This document shows, in pieces, positions 1 through 6,823 of a stretch of DNA of 7,041 nt. The stretch is from the NCBI GenBank assembly GCA_002500925.1, contig DLTN01000009.1, positions 1-7,041 on the forward strand, given 5' to 3'. The stretch comes from Gemmatimonadales bacterium UBA7835 (lineage in GTDB: Bacteria > Gemmatimonadota > Gemmatimonadetes > Longimicrobiales > Gaopeijiaceae). Below the pieces are notes generated by a model that had not been told where the DNA came from, did no database searches, and saw only the letters and a list, made by a program, of their open reading frames with translations. Position 1 is the first letter of the stretch. Each line of letters begins with the position of its first letter. The translations under genes were made by a program, and so were the position numbers.

Positions 1-1572
1 GACGCGTTCAGCTTTTAGGTGATTCGATCCTGGAGCGTTATCGTATGCCCTAATCAGTGCTGGGATTATGGGCTCGAAGCCGGGCATCTGACTGCTGTAT
101 GCTGCCTCGAGGAGTTTTTCGAGCGTGAAGTCCGATCGATTTTCTAGAACACGCATTGCGTGGATACCGCGGGCGTTTTCGCCACTCCTCTGAAAATATC
201 GGGGGTAGTCGGATTCTCGGGGGCTGTCGGGACCTGCAGCACTGTATGGCCAGTTATTGGTATTCTGAATCCAGCCGACGGGAGGATTGAAAACATTTGG
301 TGTTTCATCGATGGAATGAGGCATCGCCCAGTCGTTTTCCGAAATACTTCCATCTACTGGCCGCGTCCAATCGACATCGTTCCTCCTTTGAGGTACAAAG
401 TTTGAGTGCCAGTAGGCGATGTTCCCCTCAGAATCCGCGTATACCGTGTTATTGGACGAATTGGTGTGCATGGACATGTTTTCACGGTACCCGGCGAGAT
501 TCCTACGCTTAGTCCGGTCCCACGACTGGATGAGCGCAGACATCGGCTCTTCCATGAGCGCAGTCGCCACCCATTTTCCGTTTTGCGAGCGCACTATAGG
601 GCCGTGGTGAGTGCGGAATGTGGTGAATGAACGGGAATCCATGCCGGCTTCCGTCCGAAATGGAACGGTAATCTCACGAACCTTTATCGGTTGTTCTTCA
701 CCGTCGACGATGTAGAAGTATTTACCGTCACGCTCGACCACTGTCTCTAGATACTCGTCGATGTTGTCGACTCCACTAGATGTGTGCATCCACCCAGCGT
801 GCTCGTTGAACCCTTGGTAAATGAAGAATTGGCCCCAGGTCGAGGCGCCATAGGCATTCAATCCTTCGTCGCTACGCATGTGCAATTCGGAACGGAAGAA
901 GAATGAGGTATGGGGATTGATTAGGAGCAGTGAATTCCCATTCACAGTATTTTTTGGTGATATCGCTATTCCGTTAGAGCCCCGCGGCTCCTCCCAGTCG
1001 ATGAGAGGCTGTTCTAAATCGAGCTGAGCCATTGCCATACCCATTGGCCCCTCTTCATAGAAGGCCTCGAGTTGACGAGTGTTCACCCTCTCGATGTCAC
1101 CACCGATCGACCCCTCTGAAAAAGTGAGTGCCATCCACGGCTCAAAACGATCTAGAACCATAGGTTCTGTTTCCGGGTGAGTATGCAGATAGTAGTTAAG
1201 GCCTCCGGCCCATGCGTCCATCAGGTCCTGCAACCACTGAGGACTCTGGTGGTACATCGCTTCAATCTCAGCGGGGTCGATGAAGAGTTTCATGCGGAGG
1301 TCTCCCCATAACTCCTCTTCGCCATAGGCCTCGGCTAGTCGCCCTTGTGAAAATAGGAAGTTGCGTTCGATGCGATGGAAGTCGTCTTCCGCCTGCGCGA
1401 AGACTGCACCGAATACGGCGTGCGCGTCTGTAGGTCCGTGCACGTGAGCTATGCCCCAGTCGTCACGGGTTATGGTTATCTGGGATGCCATCGTTTCCCA
1501 AGCAACGACTTCGGGATCAGTAGGTAGGCACGCTATGAGGGTCAAGGAAAAGAAGACTAGAAGCTTCTTCAT
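1..1572 (-). CDS. Penicillin acylase family (Ntn-hydrolase) lipoprotein, 3' end outside window
   Basis: The frame is open from ATG 1572-1570 to the left edge, giving 524 residues without a stop. The family usually has about 700-850 residues, so the C-terminal part is missing. Residues 1-15 form a lipoprotein signal (KK, hydrophobic run, lipobox LIAC, Cys15), so the mature enzyme is probably membrane-anchored in the periplasm or at the cell surface. Residues 32-50 (ITRDDWGIAHVHG) match the usual acylase start. The autocleavage site is GSN: Ser199 would become the free N-terminus and nucleophile of the beta chain. His221 is beta position 23, as in cephalosporin and acyl-homoserine-lactone acylases (penicillin G acylase has Gln). 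GWMHTSSGVDNIDEY spans 260-274. Asn439, in WIQNTNNWP, is beta position 241, the oxyanion Asn position. These enzymes cleave amide-linked acyl groups; the substrate here cannot be told. No clear Shine-Dalgarno precedes the ATG. Family call is firm, substrate class open. Confidence 0.93.
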   Translation of the reverse strand, partial: MKKLLVFFSLTLIACLPTDPEVVAWETMASQITITRDDWGIAHVHGPTDAHAVFGAVFAQAEDDFHRIERNFLFSQGRLAEAYGEEELWGDLRMKLFIDPAEIEAMYHQSPQWLQDLMDAWAGGLNYYLHTHPETEPMVLDRFEPWMALTFSEGSIGGDIERVNTRQLEAFYEEGPMGMAMAQLDLEQPLIDWEEPRGSNGIAISPKNTVNGNSLLLINPHTSFFFRSELHMRSDEGLNAYGASTWGQFFIYQGFNEHAGWMHTSSGVDNIDEYLETVVERDGKYFYIVDGEEQPIKVREITVPFRTEAGMDSRSFTTFRTHHGPIVRSQNGKWVATALMEEPMSALIQSWDRTKRRNLAGYRENMSMHTNSSNNTVYADSEGNIAYWHSNFVPQRRNDVDWTRPVDGSISENDWAMPHSIDETPNVFNPPVGWIQNTNNWPYSAAGPDSPRESDYPRYFQRSGENARGIHAMRVLENRSDFTLEKLLEAAYSSQMPGFEPIIPALIRAYDNAPGSNHLKAERV

Positions 1573-1615
1573 GATGGTCTGATCGGGTGAGGGGCAGAGA
1601 TTAGTGAAGTGTGTC

Positions 1616-1644
1616 ATTGTAGGATGGAGAGGTCGACTGGACCA
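1616..1644 (-). promoter_or_regulatory. Weak candidate promoter for the acylase gene
   Basis: Reading the minus strand, TACAAT (1621-1616) is a good -10 match. It lies 17 bases after TGGTCC (1644-1639), a poor -35 with three of six consensus bases. It would give a leader of roughly 35-40 bases before the ATG at 1572. Only the -10 is convincing. Confidence 0.25.
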
Positions 1645-1723
1645 TTACCTAAGGATCGGGATGTCGGTTTGGGTCTAAAAAGTGGACTAAAAAAGAGAGG
1701 TAGAGGCAAATGGAGTTAGCATT

Positions 1724-1782
1724 GGGGTGCGGACAGGTCTTCCACCTTCTAGGATGACAGGATCCGTGCACCCCAGCCTGTC
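1724..1782 (+). promoter_or_regulatory. Two mutually competing hairpins in the leader of the propeller gene
   Basis: GGGGTGC (1724-1730) pairs perfectly with GCACCCC (1768-1774). The stem continues as GGA (1731-1733) with TCC (1763-1765) across a two-base bulge. A second helix pairs GACAGG (1756-1761) with CCTGTC (1777-1782). The two cross each other, so they form either a pseudoknot or alternative folds. Only two bases (1775-1776) would have to span the long first stem, so alternative folds are more likely. The second helix ends three bases before the ribosome binding site. The pairing is seen in the sequence; a regulatory role is inference, and one 7-base stem in this much sequence could be chance. 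Confidence 0.3.
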
Positions 1783-1785
1783 GTC

Positions 1786-1791
1786 AAAGGG
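1786..1791 (+). promoter_or_regulatory. Ribosome binding site of the propeller gene
   Basis: AAAGGG lies 8 bases before the ATG at 1800, which supports that start. It sits three bases after the 3' arm of the 1756-1782 helix, so leader folding could affect access to it. Confidence 0.6.
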
Positions 1792-1799
1792 TTTTCCAG

Positions 1800-4700
1800 A
1801 TGCGTCTACTCAGCAGCCTACTATCGGTATTTACGATCATCATTTTTCTCCCCGAAGCAGTCGAGGCTCAGTCTCAGTCCGACGTGTCGAGGGTAGCTAA
1901 AGCCTTAGAATGGCGTGAAATCGGCCCAACTATAATGGGTGGGCGCGTTTCGGATCTAGCTGTGGTTGAGAGCGATCCAGCGGTTTTTTACGTAGGCACG
2001 GCGACCGGTGGCGTATGGAAAACCGAAAACTCCGGTATCACCTTCAACCCGATATTTGACGATCAGGTCACAGCATCGATCGGCGATGTGACTGTGGCTC
2101 CGTCGAATTCGAATGTGATATGGGTGGGCACAGGTGAACCTCAGAATCGGCAAAGTTCTCCTTGGGGTAATGGCGTTTATCGTTCGACTGACGCCGGCTT
2201 GAGTTGGTCGCATCTGGGCCTGGCGAATACGCATCATATATCGCGTATCCAAATTCACCCTCGTGATCCGGATATAGCCTATGTGGCTGCGATGGGACAC
2301 CTCTGGGGCTCAAATCCTGAGAGAGGTGTCTACCGCACGAACGATGGCGGTCAGAACTGGGAGCAAGTGCTGTTCGTAGATGAAAATACGGGGGCTATCG
2401 ACTTAGTTATGGATCCGAGTGATCCACAGACGCTATTCGCAGCGATGTACCAGCGTCAGAGAAAGGCATGGGGATTCAATGGCGGTGGTCAGGGGAGTGG
2501 GATTTATCGCACAACTGATGGCGGGGAGAACTGGATCGAATTGACAGAGGGACTGCCGGAAGGTGAAAAGGGTAGGATCGGGCTGGATGTATATCGACGA
2601 AATGGAAACTTTCTGTGCGCTCTAGTTGAGGCTGATGCGCGTGTCCCCGGACAGGGCTTCGGACAGAACAGTGATCGCACTGTCAGGAACGGCGTATACT
2701 GCTCAATGGATCGGGGTGAAAGCTGGGAACACCGCTCGACCACGAACAACAGACCCATGTATTATTCGCAGATCCGGATCGATCCAAACGATCCGGAGCG
2801 AATGTATTTGGGCGGATCTAGTATGTATAGGACGTCGGATGGTGGACGCACGTTCACGCCCGACGCTGCGGCTGACGTGCATCTAGACCACCACGCCCTT
2901 TGGATTAATCCGGACAATTCGGACCATATGATCCTTGGCAGTGACGGTGGTGTTTCTATCAGTTGGGACCGTTCTGATAATTGGTATCAGTTCCGGAATT
3001 TGCCGCTTGGTCAGTTCTACGAGATAGGTGTAGACATGCGTGATCCCTATCACGTGTGTGGGGGACTGCAAGACAATGGTTCTTGGTGTGCTCCTAGCGA
3101 CACCCGCTCGAATCAAGGAATTCGCACCCGCGACTGGTATAACGTTGGTAGCGGAGACGGGTTCTTTACCGTTATGCACCCTTCGAACACCTCACTGATG
3201 TTCGCGGAGTCTCAGGGAGGTAATCTGATCCGGGTAAATCTTGAGACCATGGAGCGGACTCGGATGCGGCCTATTGGCCGGCCTGATGCGGATGATGAAA
3301 TGCCCGAACTTCGGTGGAACTGGGATACTCCTGTCGTTCTGTCTAGCCATGACGAGAGCACTCTGTACATCGGTTCGAATCTTCTCTTCCGGTCTAGCGA
3401 CTTAGGACAAAGCTTCACAGCTATCAGTGGTGATCTTACATGGTCTGTGGATCGAGATACACTGAGTATTATGGGAGTGCCTGGAGGCAGCGCTCAGATG
3501 TCTCGAAATGACGGCCAGTCTTCCTACGGTAATCTGACTGCGATTGCAGAGTCTCCTTTGAATGAAGCGGTCATTTACACGGGCGCGGACGACGGGAGGG
3601 TGCACGTTACTCAAGACAGCGGGGAAACGTGGACCGATATAACCGATCGCTTAGAAGGACTGCCACGTTATGCGTACGTGACCCGAATTGTCGCTTCGCA
3701 CGGGCAGGATGGAGAAGTCTTCGCTGCTTTCGACAATCATCGAAATGACGACTTCAATTCGTACTTGTACCACAGCGAAAACTTCGGCCAAGATTGGAGG
3801 AGGATTGGCAGTGGGCTTCCGGCCAGTTCACTGAATGCGCTAGCACAGCATCCAGATAACGCTGAGTTGCTTTTTGTGGGCAATGAGGTGGGGGTGTATG
3901 TGTCTGCTGATGCGGGGGTGACCTGGGTACAGATGGGATCTGGTCTCCCCACCGTGCCCGTGGACGACATCAAGATTCATCCACGCGAAAATGATTTGAT
4001 CATTGGGACGCACGGCCGCGGAGTGTGGATCATCGATGACATTAGCCCGCTCGAACACCTCAGCACGAACGTCATGGTGGCCAATGCTCACATCTTTCCG
4101 ATTCGTCGAGCTACGTCCTTCAATCCATATACTCCCCAAGGGTGGACCCCAGGTATCTTCGCAGCGCCGAATCCTCCATCGGGTGCGCGAATTCGGTATC
4201 ACCTCAGTAGTGATGTGGAAGAACTGGAACTCCGAGTGACTGATGCCACAGGGAAACTTGTCAGAGAGCTCGACGCACAGGTGGCTTCTGGCGTGCACGA
4301 GGTGATCTGGGACCTCCGTCTGCAGTTAGGAAGTGGAGAGGAGTCTGCGGGTGGGGGCCTGGGCCCGCGAGTGTTACCCGGCGCCTACATAGTGGAGCTC
4401 GTGACCGGTGCAGACATTGTGCAGAGCGAGGTTTCAGTTCGTATGGATCCGAGGGTTGAGATAGGGCGCCGAGAGCTTATGGCCCGACATCAGGTGATGA
4501 TCGATTCGTACAGGATAGGAAGCGCTGTTGGTTTGGCCGAAAGAGCATTGGAAGAGGCGACAAATCAGCTGGTCGCTGCGGGGGAGCTTGTCGCAGGTAG
4601 AGATAATGAGAGACTGACGAGTGAAATACAGCAAGTCCGGGATAACCTTGCCGCTCTTAATGAAGAGCTAGACGACTCGTCAGGCGGTGGAAGGGTGTGG

Positions 4701-4901
4701 AGAGGTATCGAAACCTCTGGAGCGATGCCGACCGCAGATGCCCTTTATCAGATTGAGGAGTCTTGGGCGAAAGTCCCCAGTTTGACGGAAGGGGTGAACG
4801 CGATCATCGGCGACGTAGAATCGGTTCTGAGACAGGTATACGCTCCGATAGCGATGCCTGATCTTCCAAATGAGTTGCCGATACCTTCTAAGGGTAGGTG
4901 A
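1800..4901 (+). CDS. Secreted sortilin/VPS10-type BNR (Asp-box) beta-propeller protein with FlgD-like Ig domain
   Basis: The 1033-residue protein begins with a Sec signal peptide (1-23, likely cleavage AVEA/Q). Residues 38-55 (WREIGPTIMGGRV) are the usual entry to this propeller family. Ten Asp boxes follow the S/T-x-D-x-G-x-x-W/F pattern, at 75-82, 129-136, 180-187, 238-245, 302-309, 345-352, 532-539, 604-611, 659-666 and 702-709. The first and ninth have Asn for Asp. GTHGRGVWIIDDI (736-748) is the family's characteristic closing strand. Residues about 795-880 look like an FlgD-type Ig domain (ELRVTDATGKLVREL, then VIWDLR and PGAYIVEL). The tail, about 885-1012, is helical and charged. Such proteins are often labelled glycosyl hydrolase, but I see no proven catalytic residues; binding of protein or glycan outside the inner membrane is the safer reading. 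There is no anchor of its own. It is the first gene of a tight cluster and ends with tandem stops TGA TAG. Confidence 0.9.
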   Translation: MRLLSSLLSVFTIIIFLPEAVEAQSQSDVSRVAKALEWREIGPTIMGGRVSDLAVVESDPAVFYVGTATGGVWKTENSGITFNPIFDDQVTASIGDVTVAPSNSNVIWVGTGEPQNRQSSPWGNGVYRSTDAGLSWSHLGLANTHHISRIQIHPRDPDIAYVAAMGHLWGSNPERGVYRTNDGGQNWEQVLFVDENTGAIDLVMDPSDPQTLFAAMYQRQRKAWGFNGGGQGSGIYRTTDGGENWIELTEGLPEGEKGRIGLDVYRRNGNFLCALVEADARVPGQGFGQNSDRTVRNGVYCSMDRGESWEHRSTTNNRPMYYSQIRIDPNDPERMYLGGSSMYRTSDGGRTFTPDAAADVHLDHHALWINPDNSDHMILGSDGGVSISWDRSDNWYQFRNLPLGQFYEIGVDMRDPYHVCGGLQDNGSWCAPSDTRSNQGIRTRDWYNVGSGDGFFTVMHPSNTSLMFAESQGGNLIRVNLETMERTRMRPIGRPDADDEMPELRWNWDTPVVLSSHDESTLYIGSNLLFRSSDLGQSFTAISGDLTWSVDRDTLSIMGVPGGSAQMSRNDGQSSYGNLTAIAESPLNEAVIYTGADDGRVHVTQDSGETWTDITDRLEGLPRYAYVTRIVASHGQDGEVFAAFDNHRNDDFNSYLYHSENFGQDWRRIGSGLPASSLNALAQHPDNAELLFVGNEVGVYVSADAGVTWVQMGSGLPTVPVDDIKIHPRENDLIIGTHGRGVWIIDDISPLEHLSTNVMVANAHIFPIRRATSFNPYTPQGWTPGIFAAPNPPSGARIRYHLSSDVEELELRVTDATGKLVRELDAQVASGVHEVIWDLRLQLGSGEESAGGGLGPRVLPGAYIVELVTGADIVQSEVSVRMDPRVEIGRRELMARHQVMIDSYRIGSAVGLAERALEEATNQLVAAGELVAGRDNERLTSEIQQVRDNLAALNEELDDSSGGGRVWRGIETSGAMPTADALYQIEESWAKVPSLTEGVNAIIGDVESVLRQVYAPIAMPDLPNELPIPSKGR

Positions 4902-4904
4902 TAG

Positions 4905-5096
4905 GTGCCGGAAAGCAGGTTTATAGGAGCAGATCGCCTTCAGCGACTCGTCGCTTACTTAGCGGTTGCGTTTATGATCATGCTTGTCATTGATGTTTTT
5001 TTTGACAAGAGTGGACTTAGGAGTGGCCTGATCCTGATCTGGCTGTTGTTCCTTCCGGTTGGGGCGTGGCGCGTACTGAGGAGGTCATTGGAATGA
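4905..5096 (+). CDS. Small two-helix inner membrane protein, unknown function
   Basis: This 63-residue protein starts at GTG 4905, three bases after the propeller gene's TGA, and ends in a TGA that overlaps the ATG of the next gene. Residues 15-33 and 39-56 are hydrophobic membrane helices joined by a short DKSGLR turn. Arginines at 5, 11 and 14 and at 56, 59 and 60 suggest both ends are cytoplasmic. No enzymatic motif is visible and I do not recognise the family. AGGTG (4896-4900) is a possible but closely spaced ribosome binding site; translation may depend on ribosomes finishing the upstream gene. Tight packing on both sides and sensible topology argue that it is real. It could be a partner or anchor for one of its exported neighbours, but that is inference. 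Confidence 0.75.
   Translation: MPESRFIGADRLQRLVAYLAVAFMIMLVIDVFFDKSGLRSGLILIWLLFLPVGAWRVLRRSLE
5078..5084 (+). promoter_or_regulatory. Ribosome binding site that fixes the serine hydrolase start
   Basis: GAGGAGG lies 8 bases before ATG 5093 and inside the end of the small membrane protein gene. It selects ATG 5093 over the in-frame GTG at 5066, which has no such site and would add nine residues with two acidic ones ahead of the lipoprotein signal. Confidence 0.8.
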
Positions 5097-6535
5097 GAAG
5101 AAGAGTGCGTATACAAATGTTAGGTGGTGCAGCTTTGCTGCTTTGTGCAATGGGATGCGAGGAATCGTTACCCGTCTTGGTATGGCCGTCTGATGATGCA
5201 ACACCCACCGAATTCAGCCTCGCGATGAACGCTAAGATTCTGTGTTCTGGGATTTGGGTGCAGGGGCGTGACCCCGAGATCCACATCGCTTCTGATCTTC
5301 GTCAATTCGACCACTTCGGGTGGGGCGGCGACTTCGACTATGAGATAAACGAGGAACGCAAGCAGGTGACTCTGTCGTCACCGCGTTCAGAGAATGCCCG
5401 GACCGCTCAGCATAATGGCGATCAAGGCTGCTCAGTGCTTCCTAGGGGTATGAGTGATATACAGTTCACTCCGTCTGAGGTAGGGCGTGATTGGCCGGGT
5501 TCTTCACAGATGGCTTGGCCGATGGGCGAAGTCCCTACAAGTACTGACTTTCCGGCGGAAGTGGACGCCTCTGAGTTGGAGCGAGCGCTTGATTGGGCGA
5601 TGGCGAATCATGAACACGGTCAGAATACCAGGGCGTTTCTGGTACTTTATCGAGGGCAAATTATCGGAGAGCGCTACGCTCCTGATATTCCAAGAGATAT
5701 GCCTCACCTTTCCTGGTCGCAGGGAAAGTCGATCACTTCAGCATTGGTAGGGGTCTTGATAGAACAAGGTGCGCTCTCACTGCATCAGCCTGCTCCTGTA
5801 CCTGAGTGGGAAGGTGACGCGCGCGGTGAAATCACAATAGAGGACCTTCTTCGCATGAGTTCGGGTCTGGATTTTAACAACTATGGTCTCGGGAACGAGA
5901 ACTCTCTTTCGATTGAAAACCACCACTTCCGCATCTACTTCGATGGCATAGACGTATTCGAACATGCAGTAAGCTTCCCGCTTGCTGCTGAGCCAGGGAC
6001 CCGATGGAGCTACCTAAACTCTGATCCTCTGACGCTTGGACGGATTATCCGCGAGACTGTGGAGGGGAGGGGTGAAGATTACCATGCTTTTCCTTGGGTA
6101 GCACTTTTTGATCGGATTGGGATTAAGAACGCGGTCCTTGAAACGGATGCCTGGGGCAACTTTATCCTGACCGGCTACGACTACATGTCAGCGAGAGACT
6201 GGGCGCGTTTCGGGCTTCTCCACCTGCAGGAGGGTATGTGGGAAGGGGAGCGGATTCTTCCCGAGGGTTGGGTCGACTTTGTTCGAACCCCGGCACCAGC
6301 TAGTGAGTCGAGTAACTATGGAGGGCAGTTCTGGCTCAATGCGGGTGGAGCGTATGATCGAATTCCAACAGATGCGTTTTGGCCGTCTGGCTTTATGGGA
6401 CAGAACACAGTGATCATCCCGTCCCGGGACCTAGTAATCGTCCGCTTAGGCCCGAGCCCCGGGGGTGGTGCTGCATACATGAACGAGTATGTAGGACGAG
6501 TAGTGGATGCCATCGAGCAAGTCGATACGCATTGA
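5093..6535 (+). CDS. Serine hydrolase lipoprotein, beta-lactamase class C / 6-aminohexanoate-dimer hydrolase-like family
   Basis: I start the gene at ATG 5093 (480 residues), on the strength of the ribosome binding site and the ATGA overlap with the previous gene. Residues 1-22 are a lipoprotein signal: RRR, a hydrophobic run, then AMGC with Cys22 as the lipidated residue. An N-terminal region of about 23-150 carries CSGIWVQGRDP (51-61) and GC at 112-113, as in the 6-aminohexanoate-dimer hydrolase-like branch. Cys51 and Cys113 are the only other mature cysteines and may form a disulfide. The catalytic domain has SxxK as SQGK (Ser209 nucleophile, Lys212), YxN as YLN (Tyr307, Asn309), and a third motif GFMGQ (433-437) in place of the usual KTG or HxG. 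The family acylates Ser on esters, amides, D-peptides or beta-lactams; the sequence does not say which, and it should not be read as a resistance gene. Last gene of the cluster. Confidence 0.92.
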   Translation: MRRRVRIQMLGGAALLLCAMGCEESLPVLVWPSDDATPTEFSLAMNAKILCSGIWVQGRDPEIHIASDLRQFDHFGWGGDFDYEINEERKQVTLSSPRSENARTAQHNGDQGCSVLPRGMSDIQFTPSEVGRDWPGSSQMAWPMGEVPTSTDFPAEVDASELERALDWAMANHEHGQNTRAFLVLYRGQIIGERYAPDIPRDMPHLSWSQGKSITSALVGVLIEQGALSLHQPAPVPEWEGDARGEITIEDLLRMSSGLDFNNYGLGNENSLSIENHHFRIYFDGIDVFEHAVSFPLAAEPGTRWSYLNSDPLTLGRIIRETVEGRGEDYHAFPWVALFDRIGIKNAVLETDAWGNFILTGYDYMSARDWARFGLLHLQEGMWEGERILPEGWVDFVRTPAPASESSNYGGQFWLNAGGAYDRIPTDAFWPSGFMGQNTVIIPSRDLVIVRLGPSPGGGAAYMNEYVGRVVDAIEQVDTH

Positions 6536-6540
6536 TGCGT

Positions 6541-6602
6541 CGGGTATGAGTAGTGTGGCTCTGACATCGAGTTCCGTACCCGGTTGACCCAGTTTACGGG
6601 TC
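6541..6602 (+). promoter_or_regulatory. Alternative-pairing hairpins after the serine hydrolase gene
   Basis: CGGGTA (6541-6546) can pair with TACCCG (6577-6582), and GACCC (6586-6590) with GGGTC (6598-6602) around a 7-base loop. Alternatively ACCCG (6578-6582) pairs with CGGGT (6597-6601), which excludes both. No T-tract follows, so this is not a standard terminator. The stems are short and chance is a real possibility. Confidence 0.25.
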
Positions 6603-6711
6603 CCGCCATCGTTGGCGTGGGCCTGACAAGGGATATCACCGTGCTTGTATGTTTTACGCTTTGATGACCGCAGTTGCTGACCAAAAAACTGGCCAGGGAT
6701 TTGCACCCACC

Positions 6712-6730
6712 GGTTAGGCTTGTCCTGACC
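6712..6730 (+). promoter_or_regulatory. Hairpin just before the terminator
   Basis: GGTTAGG (6712-6718) pairs with CCTGACC (6724-6730) over seven positions, one a T-G wobble, around the loop CTTGT. It ends eight bases before the terminator stem and could stack beside it or be the 3' domain of a small RNA. The 5' loop-flanking bases can instead join CTTGTC (6719-6724) to GACAAG (6625-6630). Confidence 0.35.
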
Positions 6731-6737
6731 AAGAAGG

Positions 6738-6774
6738 AGACGCGGTGTCCGAGACTCCGGGGCCGCGTTTTTTT
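6738..6774 (+). terminator. Intrinsic terminator upstream of thrS
   Basis: ACGCGG (6740-6745) pairs with CCGCGT (6763-6768), extended outward by A6738-T6770 and G6739-T6769. A weaker inner helix joins CC (6749-6750) to GG (6759-6760). Seven T residues follow (6768-6774). It lies about 200 bases after the serine hydrolase stop and 60 bases before thrS. It most simply ends transcripts coming from the left; it could also act as a thrS attenuator. Confidence 0.75.
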
Positions 6775-6800
6775 GATGCCGTTTAGACTATCAGAATGAT
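6773..6800 (+). promoter_or_regulatory. Candidate thrS promoter
   Basis: TTGATG (6773-6778) and AATGAT (6795-6800) each match the sigma-70 hexamers at four of six positions, with a 16-base spacer. The -35 starts within the T-tract of the terminator. It would give a short leader of about 25-30 bases that includes the ribosome binding site. Weak by sequence alone but well placed. Confidence 0.25.
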
Positions 6801-6817
6801 TGAGCGCATTGCCATCT

Positions 6818-6823
6818 AAGAGG
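6818..6823 (+). promoter_or_regulatory. thrS ribosome binding site
   Basis: AAGAGG lies 10 bases before ATG 6834. Its last two bases open a small inverted repeat, GGCGAACGCC (6822-6831), immediately before the start codon. Confidence 0.5.

Larger units (their letters stand above)
1573..1799. other. Divergent intergenic region
   Basis: These 227 bases separate the minus-strand acylase from the plus-strand propeller gene, so both upstream control regions must lie here or inside the neighbouring genes. I see no reading frame worth calling. There is a weak minus-strand promoter near 1616-1644, an A-rich patch at about 1676-1697, and a pair of competing hairpins at 1724-1782. I could not find a convincing -35/-10 pair on the plus strand. 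Confidence 0.6.

Noticed and set aside
160..630. Several plus-strand frames of 60-80 codons at the left end
   Set aside because: They are antisense to the acylase, whose minus-strand frame carries the whole family pattern through this stretch.
1724..1782. H-type pseudoknot
   Set aside because: The two helices do cross, but only two bases (1775-1776) would have to span a first stem of about ten base pairs, which is sterically poor. Alternative folds are more likely.
3840..4298. A 152-codon minus-strand open frame antisense to the propeller gene
   Set aside because: It lies wholly inside a well-supported gene with ten Asp boxes and family motifs. It has no recognisable domain, is rich in His, Arg and Ser as antisense frames often are, and I see no supporting context.
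4996..5003. Run of eight T residues in the small membrane protein gene as a slippage or frameshift site
   Set aside because: A shift of -1 meets TGA at 5003-5005 and a +1 shift meets TGA at 5029-5031, so neither yields a useful longer product or a fusion to the hydrolase.
5066..5092. Longer start at GTG 5066 for the serine hydrolase
   Set aside because: The downstream ATG 5093 has a strong ribosome binding site, gives a clean lipoprotein signal and forms the common ATGA overlap. The extension would put acidic residues before the signal.
5093..6535. Antibiotic-resistance beta-lactamase
   Set aside because: The fold family is shared, but the lipoprotein form, N-terminal module and altered third motif fit the broad serine hydrolase group, not the clinical AmpC enzymes.
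6316..6732. A 138-codon minus-strand open frame over the end of the serine hydrolase gene
   Set aside because: About half overlaps the conserved C-terminal part of the hydrolase and the rest covers the hairpin-rich intergenic region. The protein has no recognisable pattern.
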